Shown here one piece after another: positions 50,949 to 61,853 of a stretch of DNA of 64,000 bases (the first letter of the stretch is position 1; the number at the start of each line of letters is the position of its first letter). Position numbers and translations under genes: made by a program. The DNA comes from Burkholderiaceae bacterium. GTDB taxonomy: Bacteria; Pseudomonadota; Gammaproteobacteria; Burkholderiales; Burkholderiaceae_C. The notes below the pieces were generated by a model. The model did not search any database and was not told the origin of the DNA. It saw only the letters and a list, made by a program, of their open reading frames with translations. The DNA is taken from NCBI GenBank assembly GCA_026125795.1, contig JAHCKM010000002.1:744001-808000 (forward strand), read 5' to 3'.

Positions 50949-51923
50949 ATGCGGGCCTTTTGCTCGGAGCGCTTCACGCTGCCTTTGCCGCCGGGGCACC
51001 GCTTCCCGGTGTCGAAGTACGCACTGTTGCGCGACGCCGTGGCCACAACCTGCCCCGACGTCGAGCTGAGCGAGGCGCCTGCTGCGACCGATGGCGAACT
51101 CGCCTTGGCGCACGATCCGGCCTACGTGCACGATGCGACCCAAGGTCTGCTGCCGGTGCCGATGCAACGCGCGATCGGCCTGCCGTGGTCGCCGGCCCTG
51201 ATCGAGCGGGCGCGCCGCTCGGTTGGTGCCACGGTGTGCGCCGCCCGCGCTGCGCTGATCGACGGCGTGGCCGCGCAACTGGCCGGCGGTACCCACCATG
51301 CGCACGCCGATCGCGGCGCCGGATTCTGCGTGTTCAACGACACGGCGGTCGCAGCGCGCTTGATGCAGGCCGAGGTGCACCGCCATCAGCGGCGATCGTT
51401 TCGCGTGCTGGTGATCGATCTCGACGTGCACCAGGGCGACGGCACGGCGTCGATCTTTGCCGAGGATCCCACCGTCTTCACGTTGTCGCTCCACGGCGCC
51501 CGCAACTTTCCGGTGCGCAAGGCGCACAGCGACCTCGATGTCGAGTTGAACGACGGCTGCATCGACGTCGACTATCTTGCTGCGCTGGATCGAGCGCTCG
51601 ACACGGCGTGGCGACGCCTGGCGGGCGGTGTGCCTGTCGGCTTGGCGTTCTACCTGGCCGGAGCCGATCCGCACGAGGGTGATCGGCTCGGGCGTTTGAA
51701 GCTCACCGACGATGGGCTGGCCGAGCGCGACCGCCGCGTGCTCTCGGCCTTGCGTGAACGTGGAATACCGGTGGCGATCACGATGGCCGGCGGCTACGGC
51801 CACGACATTCGCACCACGGTGGCGGTACACCTTCGCACGCTGCGCGCAGCGGCGGCGAGCTTCGAGGCGTGGCAGCGCAGGCAAGCGGACGCGTTCGGAT
51901 CGATGAAAGAATCCGCCGCATGA
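50949..51923 (+). CDS. Histone-deacetylase-family (acetylpolyamine/acetoin-type) amidohydrolase
   Basis: A 324-residue zinc hydrolase of the class II HDAC superfamily. Motifs: [19 protein letters not shown] (active-site histidines), [16 protein letters not shown] (zinc-binding Asp and His) and the C-terminal AGGYGHDI with the catalytic Tyr context. Bacterial relatives deacetylate acetylpolyamines or other small amides. ATG 50949 gives the usual start ([14 protein letters not shown]). It shares its upstream region with the divergent phasin gene. Confidence 0.88.
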   Translation: MRAFCSERFTLPLPPGHRFPVSKYALLRDAVATTCPDVELSEAPAATDGELALAHDPAYVHDATQGLLPVPMQRAIGLPWSPALIERARRSVGATVCAARAALIDGVAAQLAGGTHHAHADRGAGFCVFNDTAVAARLMQAEVHRHQRRSFRVLVIDLDVHQGDGTASIFAEDPTVFTLSLHGARNFPVRKAHSDLDVELNDGCIDVDYLAALDRALDTAWRRLAGGVPVGLAFYLAGADPHEGDRLGRLKLTDDGLAERDRRVLSALRERGIPVAITMAGGYGHDIRTTVAVHLRTLRAAAASFEAWQRRQADAFGSMKESAA

Positions 51924-51984
51924 GCCCTCACCAGCCTCGCTCCGAAGGGGCTCGCACCGCAGTGCGAAGCACGAAGGTTTCCCG

Positions 51985-52431
51985 ATGACCGAACGCCCGA
52001 CCGTAGAGCCCCGCCATGCCTATCCGTTCTTCACGCGAATCACGACGCGCTGGATGGACAACGACGTCTACGGCCACATCAACAACGTCGTCTACTACAG
52101 CTTCTTCGACACCGCAGTCAACAGTTATCTGATCGAGCGCGGCGCGCTCGACATCCACGCCGGCGCCGTGATCGGACTGGTGGTGGAGACGCACTGCAAC
52201 TTCTTCGCCCCGCTGCAGTTCCCGCAGTTCGTCGAGGCCGGCGTGCGCGTCGCGCGTGTCGGTACCTCGAGCGTGCGCTACGAGATCGGACTGTTCGCCG
52301 ACGACGTGCCGAGCTGTGCCGCGTCGGGCCACTTCGTGCACGTGTACGTCGATCGCCAGACGCGCCGGCCCGCGACGCTGCCGAGTGCTCTGTTGCAAGC
52401 GCTGGCACCGTTGCGCGTGGACGTCGCGTGA
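51985..52431 (+). CDS. Hotdog-fold acyl-CoA thioesterase (4HBT family)
   Basis: A 148-residue thioesterase with the 4HBT signature [22 protein letters not shown] (Asp/His near residue 25-35) and the later [12 protein letters not shown] block. It hydrolyses acyl-CoA esters of unknown chain type. It follows the HDAC-like gene after ~60 bases and precedes rmuC by a similar gap. Confidence 0.88.
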   Translation: MTERPTVEPRHAYPFFTRITTRWMDNDVYGHINNVVYYSFFDTAVNSYLIERGALDIHAGAVIGLVVETHCNFFAPLQFPQFVEAGVRVARVGTSSVRYEIGLFADDVPSCAASGHFVHVYVDRQTRRPATLPSALLQALAPLRVDVA

Positions 52432-52490
52432 GCGCGCGGCGACCGAGCCGGCGGGAATGGCGGCGTGTGCACGCCTGAGACAATCGCGCC

Positions 52491-53822
52491 ATGCCCGATT
52501 GGACCGTCGCAGCGCTGCTGGCCCTGAACCTGGCGTTGCTGTTCTGGCTCGCGCTGCGCCGTCCCGCCGATCCAAGCCTTCCGATCGAACGCCTCGAGCG
52601 CGAGCTGCGTGACGAGATCGGCCGTCAGGCACAGGCTTCGCGGGTCGACCTGGGCTCGTTGCAGCAGGTGCTGCTCACGCACAGCGGTGACCTCGCACGC
52701 ACGCAGAATGAGCAGATCGACTCCTTCCGCAGCCAGCTCGCGGTAACGCAGCAGAACACCGACGCGGCGCTGCGCCGCCTGAGCGATGTGCTGGCAGAGC
52801 AGTTGCGCCTGCTGTCCGAGACCAACGAGCGCCGCCAGGCCGAGATGCGCCAATCGGTCGAGACGCGCCTGCAGTCGCTGCAAGAGGGCAACGAGAAGAA
52901 GCTCGAGCAGATGCGCGCCACCGTCGACGAGAAGCTGCAGAGCACGCTCGAACAGCGCCTGGGCCAGAGCTTCAAGCTGGTGGCCGAGCGGCTCGAGCAG
53001 GTGCACAAGGGTCTGGGCGAGATGCAGGGCCTGGCGCGCGACGTGGGTTCTCTGAACCGCGTGCTGATCAACGTGAAGACGCGCGGCATGTTCGGCGAAG
53101 TGCAGCTCGCGGCGCTGCTGGAGCAGGTGTTCACGCCCGAACAGTTCGCGCGCCATGTGGAAACCGTGCCGGGCAGCGGCGAGCGGGTGGACTTTGCGAT
53201 CCGTCTTCCGGGCCGGCGCGAAGATGGCGCCCCGCTGTGGCTGCCGGTCGATGCCAAGTTTCCGCGCGACGACTACGAACGTTTGCTCGACGCGCAGGAG
53301 CGCGCCGACCCGGCGGCTGTGGAATCGGCCGCCAACGCGATCGAGGCTCGCTTGCGCACCGAGGCCAAGAGCATTCGCAGCAAGTACGTGGCCGCACCCC
53401 ACACCACCGACTTTGCGATCCTGTTCGTGCCGACCGAAGGGCTGTATGCGGAGGCGCTGCGCCGACCCGGGTTGGTGCAGCGGCTGCAGGACGAGCATCG
53501 CATCATGCTGGCCGGGCCCACCACGCTGCTGGCGACGCTCAACAGCCTGCAGATGGGCTTTCGCACGCTGGCGCTCGAGCGACGCAGCGCCGAGGTGTGG
53601 CAGGTGCTGGGCGCGGTGAAGACGGAGTTCCAGAAGTTCGGCGAGATGCTGGCCAAGACCAAGAAGAAGCTGCAGGAAGCGCAGAACACGATCGGCCAGA
53701 CCGAGCAGCGCACGCGCGTGATGGCGAACCGGCTCGAGCGTGTCGAGGCGCTGCCCGACCCGCGTGTGCGCGACCTGTTCAACCCCGACGAGATCGAACA
53801 AGGAGACGCCCCGGGTGTCTGA
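52491..53822 (+). CDS. rmuC: DNA recombination protein RmuC
   Basis: A 443-residue protein with an N-terminal membrane helix (VAALLALNLALLFWLAL), a long coiled-coil region (residues ~40-180, repeated ELRDEIGRQAQ / ETNERRQAEMRQSVETRLQSL text) and the nuclease-like core (KTRGMFGEVQLAALLEQVF; LPVDAKFPRDDYERLL). RmuC limits inversions at short repeats in bacteria. Its stop overlaps the GTG start of the following MFS gene by eight bases. Confidence 0.9.
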   Translation: MPDWTVAALLALNLALLFWLALRRPADPSLPIERLERELRDEIGRQAQASRVDLGSLQQVLLTHSGDLARTQNEQIDSFRSQLAVTQQNTDAALRRLSDVLAEQLRLLSETNERRQAEMRQSVETRLQSLQEGNEKKLEQMRATVDEKLQSTLEQRLGQSFKLVAERLEQVHKGLGEMQGLARDVGSLNRVLINVKTRGMFGEVQLAALLEQVFTPEQFARHVETVPGSGERVDFAIRLPGRREDGAPLWLPVDAKFPRDDYERLLDAQERADPAAVESAANAIEARLRTEAKSIRSKYVAAPHTTDFAILFVPTEGLYAEALRRPGLVQRLQDEHRIMLAGPTTLLATLNSLQMGFRTLALERRSAEVWQVLGAVKTEFQKFGEMLAKTKKKLQEAQNTIGQTEQRTRVMANRLERVEALPDPRVRDLFNPDEIEQGDAPGV

Positions 53823-54996
53823 GCCCGCGCAGGTCGGCGGCGTGCCCGGGCGCGTGCTGTTCGCGCTGATCATCGGCCAGCTCGGCCTGCACGCCGCCAT
53901 GGCCGGCCTGCGCATGTCGTCGCCGCTGATGGCGCTGCAGGACGGCCGCAGCGCCTGGACCGTGGGCGTGCTGATGGCGTTGTTTGCGGTGGCACCGGTG
54001 CTGCTGGCGATGCATGCCGGCCGCATGGCCGACAGGCACGGCTACCACCGGCCGGTGCGCGCCGCGGTCGGCGTCACGCTGATCGGCGTCTGCGTCGCGA
54101 TCTTTTCCACCTGGGCCGCGGGCTGGCTGCAGTTCACGCTGCTGTGCGCGGCGGCCACCTTGACCGGTGCCGGCACCAACCTCGGCCTGATCGCGGTGCA
54201 GCGCACTGCGGGTCACTGGGCCACGGACAGCGTGCAGCGCATGCGCATCTTCAGCTGGCTCGGGCTGGCACCATCGCTGTCCAATGTGGTCGGTCCCGTC
54301 CTCGCGGGGTTCGTCATCGATGCCGCCGGATTTCGCGCAGCGTTCGCGGTGATGCTGTGCCTGCCTCTGTTGTCGTGGTTCTATGCGCGACGCGTGCCGC
54401 GGTCGACGCCTTCGTCCCACGCGGCGGCGCGCGAAGGCACGGCCTGGGATCTGCTCGCCCTCCCGGGGTTGAAACGTCTGATGCTGGTCAACCTCTTGTT
54501 GTCGGCTTGCTGGGACGTGCACACGTTCGCGGTTCCGGTGCTCGGCCACGACCGCGGCTTCAGCGCGTCGACGATCGGGCTTGTGCTGGGCAGCTTCACG
54601 CTCGCGGTGACATTGGTGCGGCTTGCCATTCCGGCGCTCGCGCACCGCATGCATGAGGTCACCGTGCTTCGCGCAGCCATGCTGGCCACGGGAGTGGTGT
54701 TCGCGGCCTATCCGTTTGCCGCCAGCCCGTGGGTCATGGCGCTGCTCGCGATGCTGCTGGGGGTGGCGCTCGGCAGCGTGCAACCGATGATCATGTCGGG
54801 ATTGCACCACCTAACGCCGCCGCCGCGCCACGGCGAGGCGATCGCGCTGCGTTCGATCGTGATCAACCTGTCCAGCAGCGTGCTGCCGCTGGTATTCGGT
54901 GTTGCCGGCGCAGCCGTCGGCGTGGCGTCGCTGTTCTGGAGCGTGGGTGCGGCGACGGCCGCTGGCAGCTGGCCCGCGCGCCGGCTCAGAATCTGA
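53815..54996 (+). CDS. MFS transporter
   Basis: A 393-residue major-facilitator protein with about twelve helices. The inter-domain signature AGRMADRHGYHRPVRAAVGV follows helix 2 in the usual place. Substrate unknown; the family includes sugar and drug exporters. GTG 53815 is preceded at about ten bases by AAGGAG within the end of rmuC, so the pair is translationally coupled. Its 3' end overlaps the end of the convergent glutaredoxin-like gene by 11 bases. Confidence 0.85.
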   Translation: MSEPAQVGGVPGRVLFALIIGQLGLHAAMAGLRMSSPLMALQDGRSAWTVGVLMALFAVAPVLLAMHAGRMADRHGYHRPVRAAVGVTLIGVCVAIFSTWAAGWLQFTLLCAAATLTGAGTNLGLIAVQRTAGHWATDSVQRMRIFSWLGLAPSLSNVVGPVLAGFVIDAAGFRAAFAVMLCLPLLSWFYARRVPRSTPSSHAAAREGTAWDLLALPGLKRLMLVNLLLSACWDVHTFAVPVLGHDRGFSASTIGLVLGSFTLAVTLVRLAIPALAHRMHEVTVLRAAMLATGVVFAAYPFAASPWVMALLAMLLGVALGSVQPMIMSGLHHLTPPPRHGEAIALRSIVINLSSSVLPLVFGVAGAAVGVASLFWSVGAATAAGSWPARRLRI

Positions 54997-55621
54997 TGCC
55001 CGTGGGCGAGGGCGGCGGTGGCGGCGGCGCCGTCGGCTCGGGTGCCGGCGCCGGCGCCGGACGTCGCGGCGGCGTTGCCGCCTCGGCCTGGCGCTCGACC
55101 AGCGGCGTGGCGGCTGGCTGCTGGTAGGTGCGTGGCAGGCGCGATTCGCGCGGATAGCCCGCGGCGTCGAGGTATGAGTTCCAATCCGTGTCGGCGAAAC
55201 CGCGCAGCGCTTGTGTGCCGATGGTCAACGTAGGCACCGAACGTCCACCGGTCAGGCGGTTGAGGGCTTCGGCGTCGTCTTCGTTGACGACGCGCCGCTC
55301 TACATACGGGATGCCGCGTGACGCCAGCAGGCGGCGCGCGGTATCGCACGGCGCGCAGTCGTTGCTGCTGTACAGCGTGACCGGGTAACGTGCGGTTACT
55401 TGCCGAAGCTCGAGCGGCAGGCTGGCCAGCGCGGCGGCCGCGTCGCTCGCGGCGCTGTCCTGCCGTCCGCCCAGTGCCGCCGGGCGGCCGGCTGCGGCAG
55501 GCGGCGGCCGGTCGGTGTAGGTGACCGTGCCGTCGGGTCCCACCACCTTGTATAGCGCATGGCCCGGCAACGCGAAGCACGCCAGCACGATCGCCGGCAT
55601 CAGGCGGAAGAACGGTTTCAT
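54986..55621 (-). CDS. Secreted DUF4124-glutaredoxin fusion protein
   Basis: A 211-residue exported protein. A signal peptide ends at PGHALY, followed by a DUF4124-type stretch (YKVVGPDGTVTYTDRPPP), an Ala/Arg linker and a glutaredoxin domain with active site NDCAPCDTARRLL and the substrate-binding SVPTLTIGTQALRGF. The C-terminus is a proline tail. Such proteins may act as periplasmic thiol-disulfide oxidoreductases. ATG 55621 starts the signal peptide; it lies 32 bases after the oligopeptidase gene on the same strand. Confidence 0.8.
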   Translation of the reverse strand: MKPFFRLMPAIVLACFALPGHALYKVVGPDGTVTYTDRPPPAAAGRPAALGGRQDSAASDAAAALASLPLELRQVTARYPVTLYSSNDCAPCDTARRLLASRGIPYVERRVVNEDDAEALNRLTGGRSVPTLTIGTQALRGFADTDWNSYLDAAGYPRESRLPRTYQQPAATPLVERQAEAATPPRRPAPAPAPEPTAPPPPPPSPTGIRF

Positions 55622-55653
55622 GCGCGGCAATCTAGCCCAGCCGGGCTGGCGCC

Positions 55654-57720
55654 TCAAGCGATTCCTTGGTGCCGAAGCAACGCAGCGATACTTGGTTCAC
55701 GCCCGCGGAAGGCCTTGAAGCTGTCGAGCGCATCGCGGCTGCCTCCCACCTCGAGGATTTCGCGCCGGTAGCGCCGGCCGGTGTCACGATCGAACAACCC
55801 CGATTCCTCGAACGCGCTGTACGCGTCGGCCGACAGAAGCTCGGCCCACTTGTAGCTGTAGTACCCGGCGCTGTATCCACCGGCAAAGATGTGCGAGAAG
55901 CTGTGCGGCAGCCTGTCGTGTTGCCCTCGGTCGATCACCGCCACCTCGGCGCGCACGGCCTCGAGTACCTGCGGGATCGACGTGTCCGCAGCAGCTTCGT
56001 GATGGATGCGCATGTCGAACAGCGCGTACTCCACCTGGCGCAGCATCTCCAGCGCGCTGTGGAAGTGGCGCGCGGCGATCATCTTGTCGAACAGCGCGCG
56101 CGGCAGCGCAGATCCGTCGTCGACGTGTGCGCTCAGGCGCGACAGCACGTCCCACTCCCAGCAGAAGTTTTCCATGAACTGGCTCGGCAGTTCCACGGCA
56201 TCCCATTCGACGCCGGCGATGCCCGAGACGGCCAGTTCTTCGACACGCGTCAGCATGTGGTGCAGGCCATGGCCGAACTCGTGGAACAGCGTGATCAGAT
56301 CCTCGTGCGTCAGCAGCGTGTCGCGCCCAGGCGGCGGTGGCGCAAAGTTGCATACCAGGTAGGCCACCGGCGTTTGCACGTTGTGCGCGCCGTCGGGGCG
56401 GCGCCAGCGCCCGCGCGCATCGTCCATCCATGCGCCGGGCCGCTTGCCGATGCGCGCGAACGCGTCGAGGTAGAACTGCGCCAGCAGCGCGCCGTCGCGT
56501 TCGATGCGGTACACACGCACGTCGTCGTGCCACACCGGTGCCGAGTCGGCAAGGATTCGCACTTCGAACAAGCTCTCGACGATGCGGAACAGGCCGTCGA
56601 GCACGCGCTCGAATGTGAAGTAGCGCTTGACTTCCTGTTCGCTGAAGGCAAAACGCCGCTCGCGCAGCTGCTCGGCCACGAAGCGGTGATCCCACGGCTG
56701 CAGATCGCCGATGCCCAGGTGTTCGCGCGCGAAGCTGTGCAGTTCGTCCAGCTCGTGCTCGGCTTGTTGGCGTGCGCGCCGCGCCAGGTCATGCAGGAAG
56801 TGCATCACCTGCTCGGGTGTGCGGGCCATCTTGGTGGCGAGCGACAGCTTCGCGTAGTCGGCGAATCCCAGCAGCCGGGCCTGTTCCGCGCGCAGCTGCC
56901 GCAACTCCGACATCAGCGTGCTGTTGTCAAACTGCGGCGGGCCGAGGTCGCTGGCGACGGTGTAGAAGGCGCGGTGCAGCTGCTCGCGCAGCGCGCGGTC
57001 GGACGCGTATTGCATCACCGGCAGCCAGCGCGGCGTCTGCAGGCTCAGCTTGTACCCTTCGCGTCCGTCGCTTTCCGCATCGGCGCGCAGTGCCGCGCAC
57101 ACGTCGTCGGGCACCCCCGACAAGCGCGACGCGTCGACGAACAGCGCATAGGCATCGATTGCGTCCTGCACGTGTTCCTCGAAACGCTGCGACAACTCGG
57201 CCAGGCGGTCCTGGATCTGCAGGTAACGCGCTCGCTGTGCACCATCGAGCTCGGCGCCGGCCAGCACCAGGTTGCGCAGCGTGTTGGCCAGCGCCCGGCG
57301 CCGCGGCGCGTCGAGCGACTCGGCCTCGGCATTGACCGCACGGTACTTGGCAAGCAATCGCGGATCGGAGCCGAGGCGCGCGTAGAACGCGGTGACGCGC
57401 GGCAGGTTCTCATTCACCACCGCGCGCAGTTCCGGCGTGTCGCACACCTGGTTCAGGTGGCTCACCGTGCCCCATGCACGCGACAAGCGCTCCACCGCCG
57501 TGGTGAGCACCATCGACAGCGAGTCGTAGCGCGCAGGCAGGTCGGCACTGCAAGCATGCTCGAGTGCGTGTTCGGCATCGAGCAGCAGCGCGTCGAGCGC
57601 GGGAGACACGTGAGCCGGCGTGATGCGGTGGAATGCCGGCAAATCGTCGGCGGCCAGCAGCGGATTCGCTTGCACCGCGGACGTGTGGCGTTCAGTCTGT
57701 CCGTCGTTCGGCCGCTTCAA
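55654..57720 (-). CDS. prlC: M3-family oligopeptidase A
   Basis: A 688-residue metalloendopeptidase of the thimet/oligopeptidase-A family, which degrades short peptides in the cytosol. The zinc site [11 protein letters not shown] lies about two-thirds along, with the third ligand Glu in the following [21 protein letters not shown] region. Length and the all-helical start ([24 protein letters not shown]) are typical. ATG 57720 overlaps the end of folD by 29 bases, so the two are co-transcribed. Confidence 0.95.
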   Translation of the reverse strand: MKRPNDGQTERHTSAVQANPLLAADDLPAFHRITPAHVSPALDALLLDAEHALEHACSADLPARYDSLSMVLTTAVERLSRAWGTVSHLNQVCDTPELRAVVNENLPRVTAFYARLGSDPRLLAKYRAVNAEAESLDAPRRRALANTLRNLVLAGAELDGAQRARYLQIQDRLAELSQRFEEHVQDAIDAYALFVDASRLSGVPDDVCAALRADAESDGREGYKLSLQTPRWLPVMQYASDRALREQLHRAFYTVASDLGPPQFDNSTLMSELRQLRAEQARLLGFADYAKLSLATKMARTPEQVMHFLHDLARRARQQAEHELDELHSFAREHLGIGDLQPWDHRFVAEQLRERRFAFSEQEVKRYFTFERVLDGLFRIVESLFEVRILADSAPVWHDDVRVYRIERDGALLAQFYLDAFARIGKRPGAWMDDARGRWRRPDGAHNVQTPVAYLVCNFAPPPPGRDTLLTHEDLITLFHEFGHGLHHMLTRVEELAVSGIAGVEWDAVELPSQFMENFCWEWDVLSRLSAHVDDGSALPRALFDKMIAARHFHSALEMLRQVEYALFDMRIHHEAAADTSIPQVLEAVRAEVAVIDRGQHDRLPHSFSHIFAGGYSAGYYSYKWAELLSADAYSAFEESGLFDRDTGRRYRREILEVGGSRDALDSFKAFRGREPSIAALLRHQGIA

Positions 57721-58543
57721 GGGTGTTCACCAACAGCATCGCGCGCGTCATCGGGCCGACGCCGCCGGGCACCGGCGTGATCCAGCCGGCCACTTCACGC
57801 ACGCCGGCAAAGTCGACATCACCGCACAGTTTGCCGGCGTCGTTGCGGTTCATGCCCACGTCGACCACGATGGCGCCGGGCTTCACCATGTCGGCGCGCA
57901 CGGTATCGCGGCGCCCGACCGCAGCCACCACGATGTCGGCGCTGCGCGTGTGCACAGCCAGGTCGGGGGTGCCGCTGTGGCAGATGGTGACCGTGGCGTT
58001 GGACTGCAGCAGCATCAACGCCATCGGTTTACCCACTGTGTTGGATCGGCCGATCACCACCGCATGTTTGCCGCGCAACGGTACGCCAGTGGTTTCGATC
58101 AGCTTCATGCAGCCGTACGGCGTGCAGGCCTTGAAACCCGGGCGGCCGACGAGCAGGGCTCCGGCGTTGGCGACATGGAAGCCATCGACATCCTTGGCCG
58201 GGGAGATCGTCGTGATGACCTGCTGTGGATCGATATGCCGGGGCAGCGGCATCTGCACAAGGATGCCGTGCACGGCGTCGTCGGCATTGAGCGCACGCAC
58301 GCGTGCCAACAGGTCCGCTTCGGTCATCGTCGCCGGATACCGCTCGAGCACCGAGCGCATGCCGACGCTTTCGCAGTCGGCCACCTTGTGCCGTACGTAC
58401 ACCGCCGACGCCGGGTCGTCGCCGACCAGGATCACGGCCAGGCCGGGTAGAACGCCGCGGCTGCGCAGCACTTGCACTCGCTCGGCCACCTGCGCGCGCG
58501 TGCGCGTTGCCAAAGCGTTGCCGTCGATCAGTTGTGCCGTCAT
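57692..58543 (-). CDS. folD: Methylenetetrahydrofolate dehydrogenase/cyclohydrolase
   Basis: A 283-residue bifunctional enzyme that interconverts methylene-, methenyl- and formyl-tetrahydrofolate. Family motifs: [18 protein letters not shown] (catalytic Lys), [13 protein letters not shown], and the NADP site [18 protein letters not shown]; the C-terminal [15 protein letters not shown] is also conserved. Length is standard. It precedes the response-regulator gene by about 44 bases and overlaps prlC at its 3' end. Confidence 0.96.
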   Translation of the reverse strand: MTAQLIDGNALATRTRAQVAERVQVLRSRGVLPGLAVILVGDDPASAVYVRHKVADCESVGMRSVLERYPATMTEADLLARVRALNADDAVHGILVQMPLPRHIDPQQVITTISPAKDVDGFHVANAGALLVGRPGFKACTPYGCMKLIETTGVPLRGKHAVVIGRSNTVGKPMALMLLQSNATVTICHSGTPDLAVHTRSADIVVAAVGRRDTVRADMVKPGAIVVDVGMNRNDAGKLCGDVDFAGVREVAGWITPVPGGVGPMTRAMLLVNTLEAAERRTD

Positions 58544-58587
58544 CGGTGATCAGGTCGCGCCCCGTGTGGCGCGGCGGCACGTGGGCA

Positions 58588-59220
58588 TCAGCCCTTGGCC
58601 GGTGCGGTCGACGCGCCGAGCGCGATCTTCAGAAGATCGGCGACCGTGTTGGCGTTGAGCTTTTCCATGATGTTGGCGCGGTGCGCCTCCACCGTCTTGA
58701 TGCTGATGCCGAGGTCGTCGGCGATCTGCTTGTTGAGCCGGCCGGCGACGATGCGCTCCAGCACCTGCGCCTCGCGTGTGGTCAGGCGCGACAACAAGGC
58801 ATCGCGGCTGGCCTGCTCCTGGTGCTGGCTGAACGAGGCGCGCGCCTGCTCCAGCATGCGCTCCACCAGCGGCAGCAGTTCGTCTTCCTTGAAGGGCTTC
58901 TCGATGAAATCCATCGCGCCCTTCTTCATCGTGTTGACCGCCATCGGCACGTCGCCGTGGCCGGTGATGAACACCACCGGCAGCGGGCTCTTGCGCTCGA
59001 TCAGGCGATCCTGCAGTTCCAGACCGCTCATGCCTTCCATGCGGATGTCGGCGATCAGGCAGGCCACTTCGCGCGGATCAAAGCGCGACAGGAACGACTC
59101 GGCCGAGTCGAAGCACTTGACGCGGTAGTCCTTACCTTCGAGCAGCCACTGCAACGAGTCGCGCACGGCCTCGTCGTCATCGACCACGTAGACCGTACCT
59201 TTCTTCGGGATCAGGCTCAT
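58588..59220 (-). CDS. FixJ/NarL-type response regulator
   Basis: A 210-residue regulator with a CheY-like receiver (phospho-acceptor Asp 58 in LIADIRMEG, Lys ~108 in FIEKPFK) and a LuxR-type HTH (LTTREAQVLERIVAGRLNKQIADDLGISIKTVEAHRANIMEKL). Its ATG overlaps the end of the PAS kinase by four bases, so the two form a two-component pair. Placed divergently from aceE, it may control pyruvate metabolism, but that is inference from position. Confidence 0.9.
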   Translation of the reverse strand: MSLIPKKGTVYVVDDDEAVRDSLQWLLEGKDYRVKCFDSAESFLSRFDPREVACLIADIRMEGMSGLELQDRLIERKSPLPVVFITGHGDVPMAVNTMKKGAMDFIEKPFKEDELLPLVERMLEQARASFSQHQEQASRDALLSRLTTREAQVLERIVAGRLNKQIADDLGISIKTVEAHRANIMEKLNANTVADLLKIALGASTAPAKG

Positions 59221-61853
59221 GAGGAGGTGATGGCGGCTGAGTTGTCGGTCGCGCCGGTGGCCGCGGTGCCGGAGGTGCCGGCGGCGTCGGGCTGCGGGAT
59301 TTCAACGGGCAGTGAGAAGGCGAATCGACACCCTGACACCGCTGCGCCATTGTAGAGGTTCTGGGCTCGTATCCGGCCGCGGTGCGACTCCACGATCGAG
59401 CGGCACAACGACAGGCCGATGCCCAGGCCCTCCGCCTTGGTGGAGAAGAACGCTTCGTACAACCGGCCGATCACTTCGTCGGGCAAACCCGGGCCGGTGT
59501 CGGTCACGCTGAACTCGACGATGCCGCCTTCATCAGGCGTGTGGCGGGGCACCACCCGCAGCTCGATGAAGCGGCGCGACGGCGGCATCTGCGCGTTGTC
59601 GATCGCTTCGGCGGCGTTGCGCACGAGGTTGAGCAGCACTTGTTCGATCAGGATCGGATCGACTTCCAGGTTGGGCAGGCGCTGCGCCACATAGCTGTGG
59701 ATCGTCACGTTGCGCCGGCGCAGCTCGATGCTGGCCAGATCGAGCGCGTCTTCGACGATCTGACGGGCCTGCGCCGACTGGCGCTGAGGCACACTCTTGC
59801 GCACGAAGGCCCGGATGCGCTGGATGATCTGACCGGCGCGCTCGGCCTGGCGCGAGGTTTTTTCGAGCGCCGACACGAGGTCGTCGCGGCCGATCGACTC
59901 GCCGCGCACGCGCGAGATCATCCCGTTGCAGTAGTTGGTGATCGCGGTCAGCGGCTGGTTCAGTTCGTGCGCGACCGACGAGGCCATCTCGCCCATCGTG
60001 ATCAGGCGGCTCGACACCTGCGCCTTTTCTGCCTGCTGCGCGGCCTGCTCTTCGACGCGCCGCCGCGCCGTGACGTCGGTGGCGATCAACATCTGCGCCA
60101 GGCGACCGTCGGTCCACTGCAGATAGCGCGATCGCACGTCGAACCACTTGTTGAGCGACTCGATGTACACCTCGCGCGGGTCGGCGCCGGTCTTGGTCAG
60201 TTCCTGCGCCGGCAGGCCCGACAGGCCATCGACCGCATCGTCGCCGTCGTGCTGGTAGGCCGGCTGCGGCAGGCTGCCGCTGGCCAGCTGCGAATGTCCG
60301 CGCGCATCGGCGCCGAACCACAGGCGGTAGGAGCGGTTGGCGAACAGGAGTTCGCCTTGTTGCACCGAAAGCACCGACACCGCGGCGTCGAGCCCTTCGA
60401 GCACGGTGGTGAAGCGCTCGTGCGAGGCCGAAAGCTGATCGCGGATGCGCTTGGCCTCGGTGATGTTGGTCATCGAGGTCATCCACCCGGTCTGTTTGCC
60501 GCGCGCGTCGATCAACGGCGACACGTACATGCGCGCGTCGAACAGCACGCCGTCCTTGCGCATCACGCGCACCTCGATGCCGCCGGCGGGGCTGCGGCCC
60601 TGCAACTCCTGCTGCAGCAGCCGTGAGTTCTCCTCCACGCGATCGGGCGGCCAGTGCGGGTAGGGCGGCAGGCGGCCGATCAGCTCGGGCTCCGAAAATC
60701 CGGTCATCGCGCAGAACGCGGGGTTCACGTAGGTGATGCGGCCCTCGAGGTCCATCGCGCGCATGCCGGTGAGCATCGAGTTTTCCATCGCGCGCCGAAA
60801 GTTGGTCTCCTGCACCAGCGCACTCTGGATCTGCGCGCGCCGGCGCATGTGCCGCCAGGTGCCGAGCAGCATCCACAGGGTCAGGCCCGACAGCGCCAGC
60901 ACCATCCAGAACAGCGTGTTGCCGATCAGCAGCGCCGACGTGCGATAGCCCGCGCCGCGCAGGACCACGCCGTTGGCCGACGGCGTGAACGGCACGTCGT
61001 GCACGATTGGCGCCTGCGAGCTGACACGGCCGGGCAACGCGATCACCGTGCTGGCGAGCACATGACCGCCTTCGTCGAGCACAGACATCGCGCGTCGCCG
61101 CTGGACTTCCGGCGGCACGAAGTGACGCAACAGGCCCTCGATCGAGTACTCGACGATCAACGCGCCGGCGAACACGCCGCCGTTGAGCAGCGGCACATGA
61201 GTCTGGAACACCGCCGTGCCGAATGCATCCTTGAACGGTCGCGAATACACGGGCTGGCGCGTATCGCGCGATGCGATGAACGCCCACTCGGCCTCGCGGC
61301 TGCGCAGCTGCGGATTGAGCGCGCGTTCGTCGTTGCTGCCCAGTGGGTGCGTGTCGGCATCGGCCAGCGGGGACGCATAGGTGGCGCGTTTGCGGCGCAG
61401 CGCATCGAGCCACGTGATCTGCATCATTTCCGGCCGCGCTGCGCCGAAGCTGCGCGCCAACCGCTGCGCCTCCTCGGCGTCGATCTCGCGCGTCACGATC
61501 TGGCGCGCCAGTTGCACCAGTTGCTCCTGGTTTTCGATCAGGCGCAAGCGGATCTGCTGCTGCGCGATCTCGGCGTCGCGCTTCACCGACTCGGCTTCAC
61601 GCTCGAATTCCTCGTTGCGCAAGGTCCAGAAGGCAGACACGATCGCCGCCAGGAACAACAGGACCGACACCAGGGGTGCGAGCGTGGCGAACCGATCCTG
61701 GCGTGCCGGCGTCTGGCGCCGCCACCAGCGCCCGATCAGCCGCTGGCTCCACGGCACGCTGGGTGCCGCGGTCTGCACGGGTACCGCGCGCGGGGTCATC
61801 GCGTGATTATCCCGGGCCGCTCCATCTTCGCTGCCCATCGCTTCCGATGTCAT
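59217..61853 (-). CDS. PAS-domain sensor histidine kinase (FixL/DctB-like)
   Basis: An 878-residue membrane kinase. Transmembrane helix 1 (~residues 58-80) and helix 2 (~310-335) enclose an extracytoplasmic sensor part; two PAS-like domains follow (MENSMLTGMRAMDLEGRITYVNPAF and VLEGLDAAVSVLSVQQGELLFANRSY), then an H-box SSVAHELNQPLTAI, N-box NLVRNAAEAIDNA, G1 DTGPGL and G2 GLGIGLSLCRSI. The N-terminal ~45 residues are Ala/Pro-rich. Its partner is the overlapping FixJ-type regulator. It diverges from the second aceE, sharing a ~90-base upstream region. Confidence 0.9.
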   Translation of the reverse strand: MTSEAMGSEDGAARDNHAMTPRAVPVQTAAPSVPWSQRLIGRWWRRQTPARQDRFATLAPLVSVLLFLAAIVSAFWTLRNEEFEREAESVKRDAEIAQQQIRLRLIENQEQLVQLARQIVTREIDAEEAQRLARSFGAARPEMMQITWLDALRRKRATYASPLADADTHPLGSNDERALNPQLRSREAEWAFIASRDTRQPVYSRPFKDAFGTAVFQTHVPLLNGGVFAGALIVEYSIEGLLRHFVPPEVQRRRAMSVLDEGGHVLASTVIALPGRVSSQAPIVHDVPFTPSANGVVLRGAGYRTSALLIGNTLFWMVLALSGLTLWMLLGTWRHMRRRAQIQSALVQETNFRRAMENSMLTGMRAMDLEGRITYVNPAFCAMTGFSEPELIGRLPPYPHWPPDRVEENSRLLQQELQGRSPAGGIEVRVMRKDGVLFDARMYVSPLIDARGKQTGWMTSMTNITEAKRIRDQLSASHERFTTVLEGLDAAVSVLSVQQGELLFANRSYRLWFGADARGHSQLASGSLPQPAYQHDGDDAVDGLSGLPAQELTKTGADPREVYIESLNKWFDVRSRYLQWTDGRLAQMLIATDVTARRRVEEQAAQQAEKAQVSSRLITMGEMASSVAHELNQPLTAITNYCNGMISRVRGESIGRDDLVSALEKTSRQAERAGQIIQRIRAFVRKSVPQRQSAQARQIVEDALDLASIELRRRNVTIHSYVAQRLPNLEVDPILIEQVLLNLVRNAAEAIDNAQMPPSRRFIELRVVPRHTPDEGGIVEFSVTDTGPGLPDEVIGRLYEAFFSTKAEGLGIGLSLCRSIVESHRGRIRAQNLYNGAAVSGCRFAFSLPVEIPQPDAAGTSGTAATGATDNSAAITSS

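Noticed and set aside
55666-57780. Plus-strand frame of 704 codons opposite the oligopeptidase
   Set aside because: Antisense to a well-supported M3 peptidase; composition is Arg/His/Gln shadow text.
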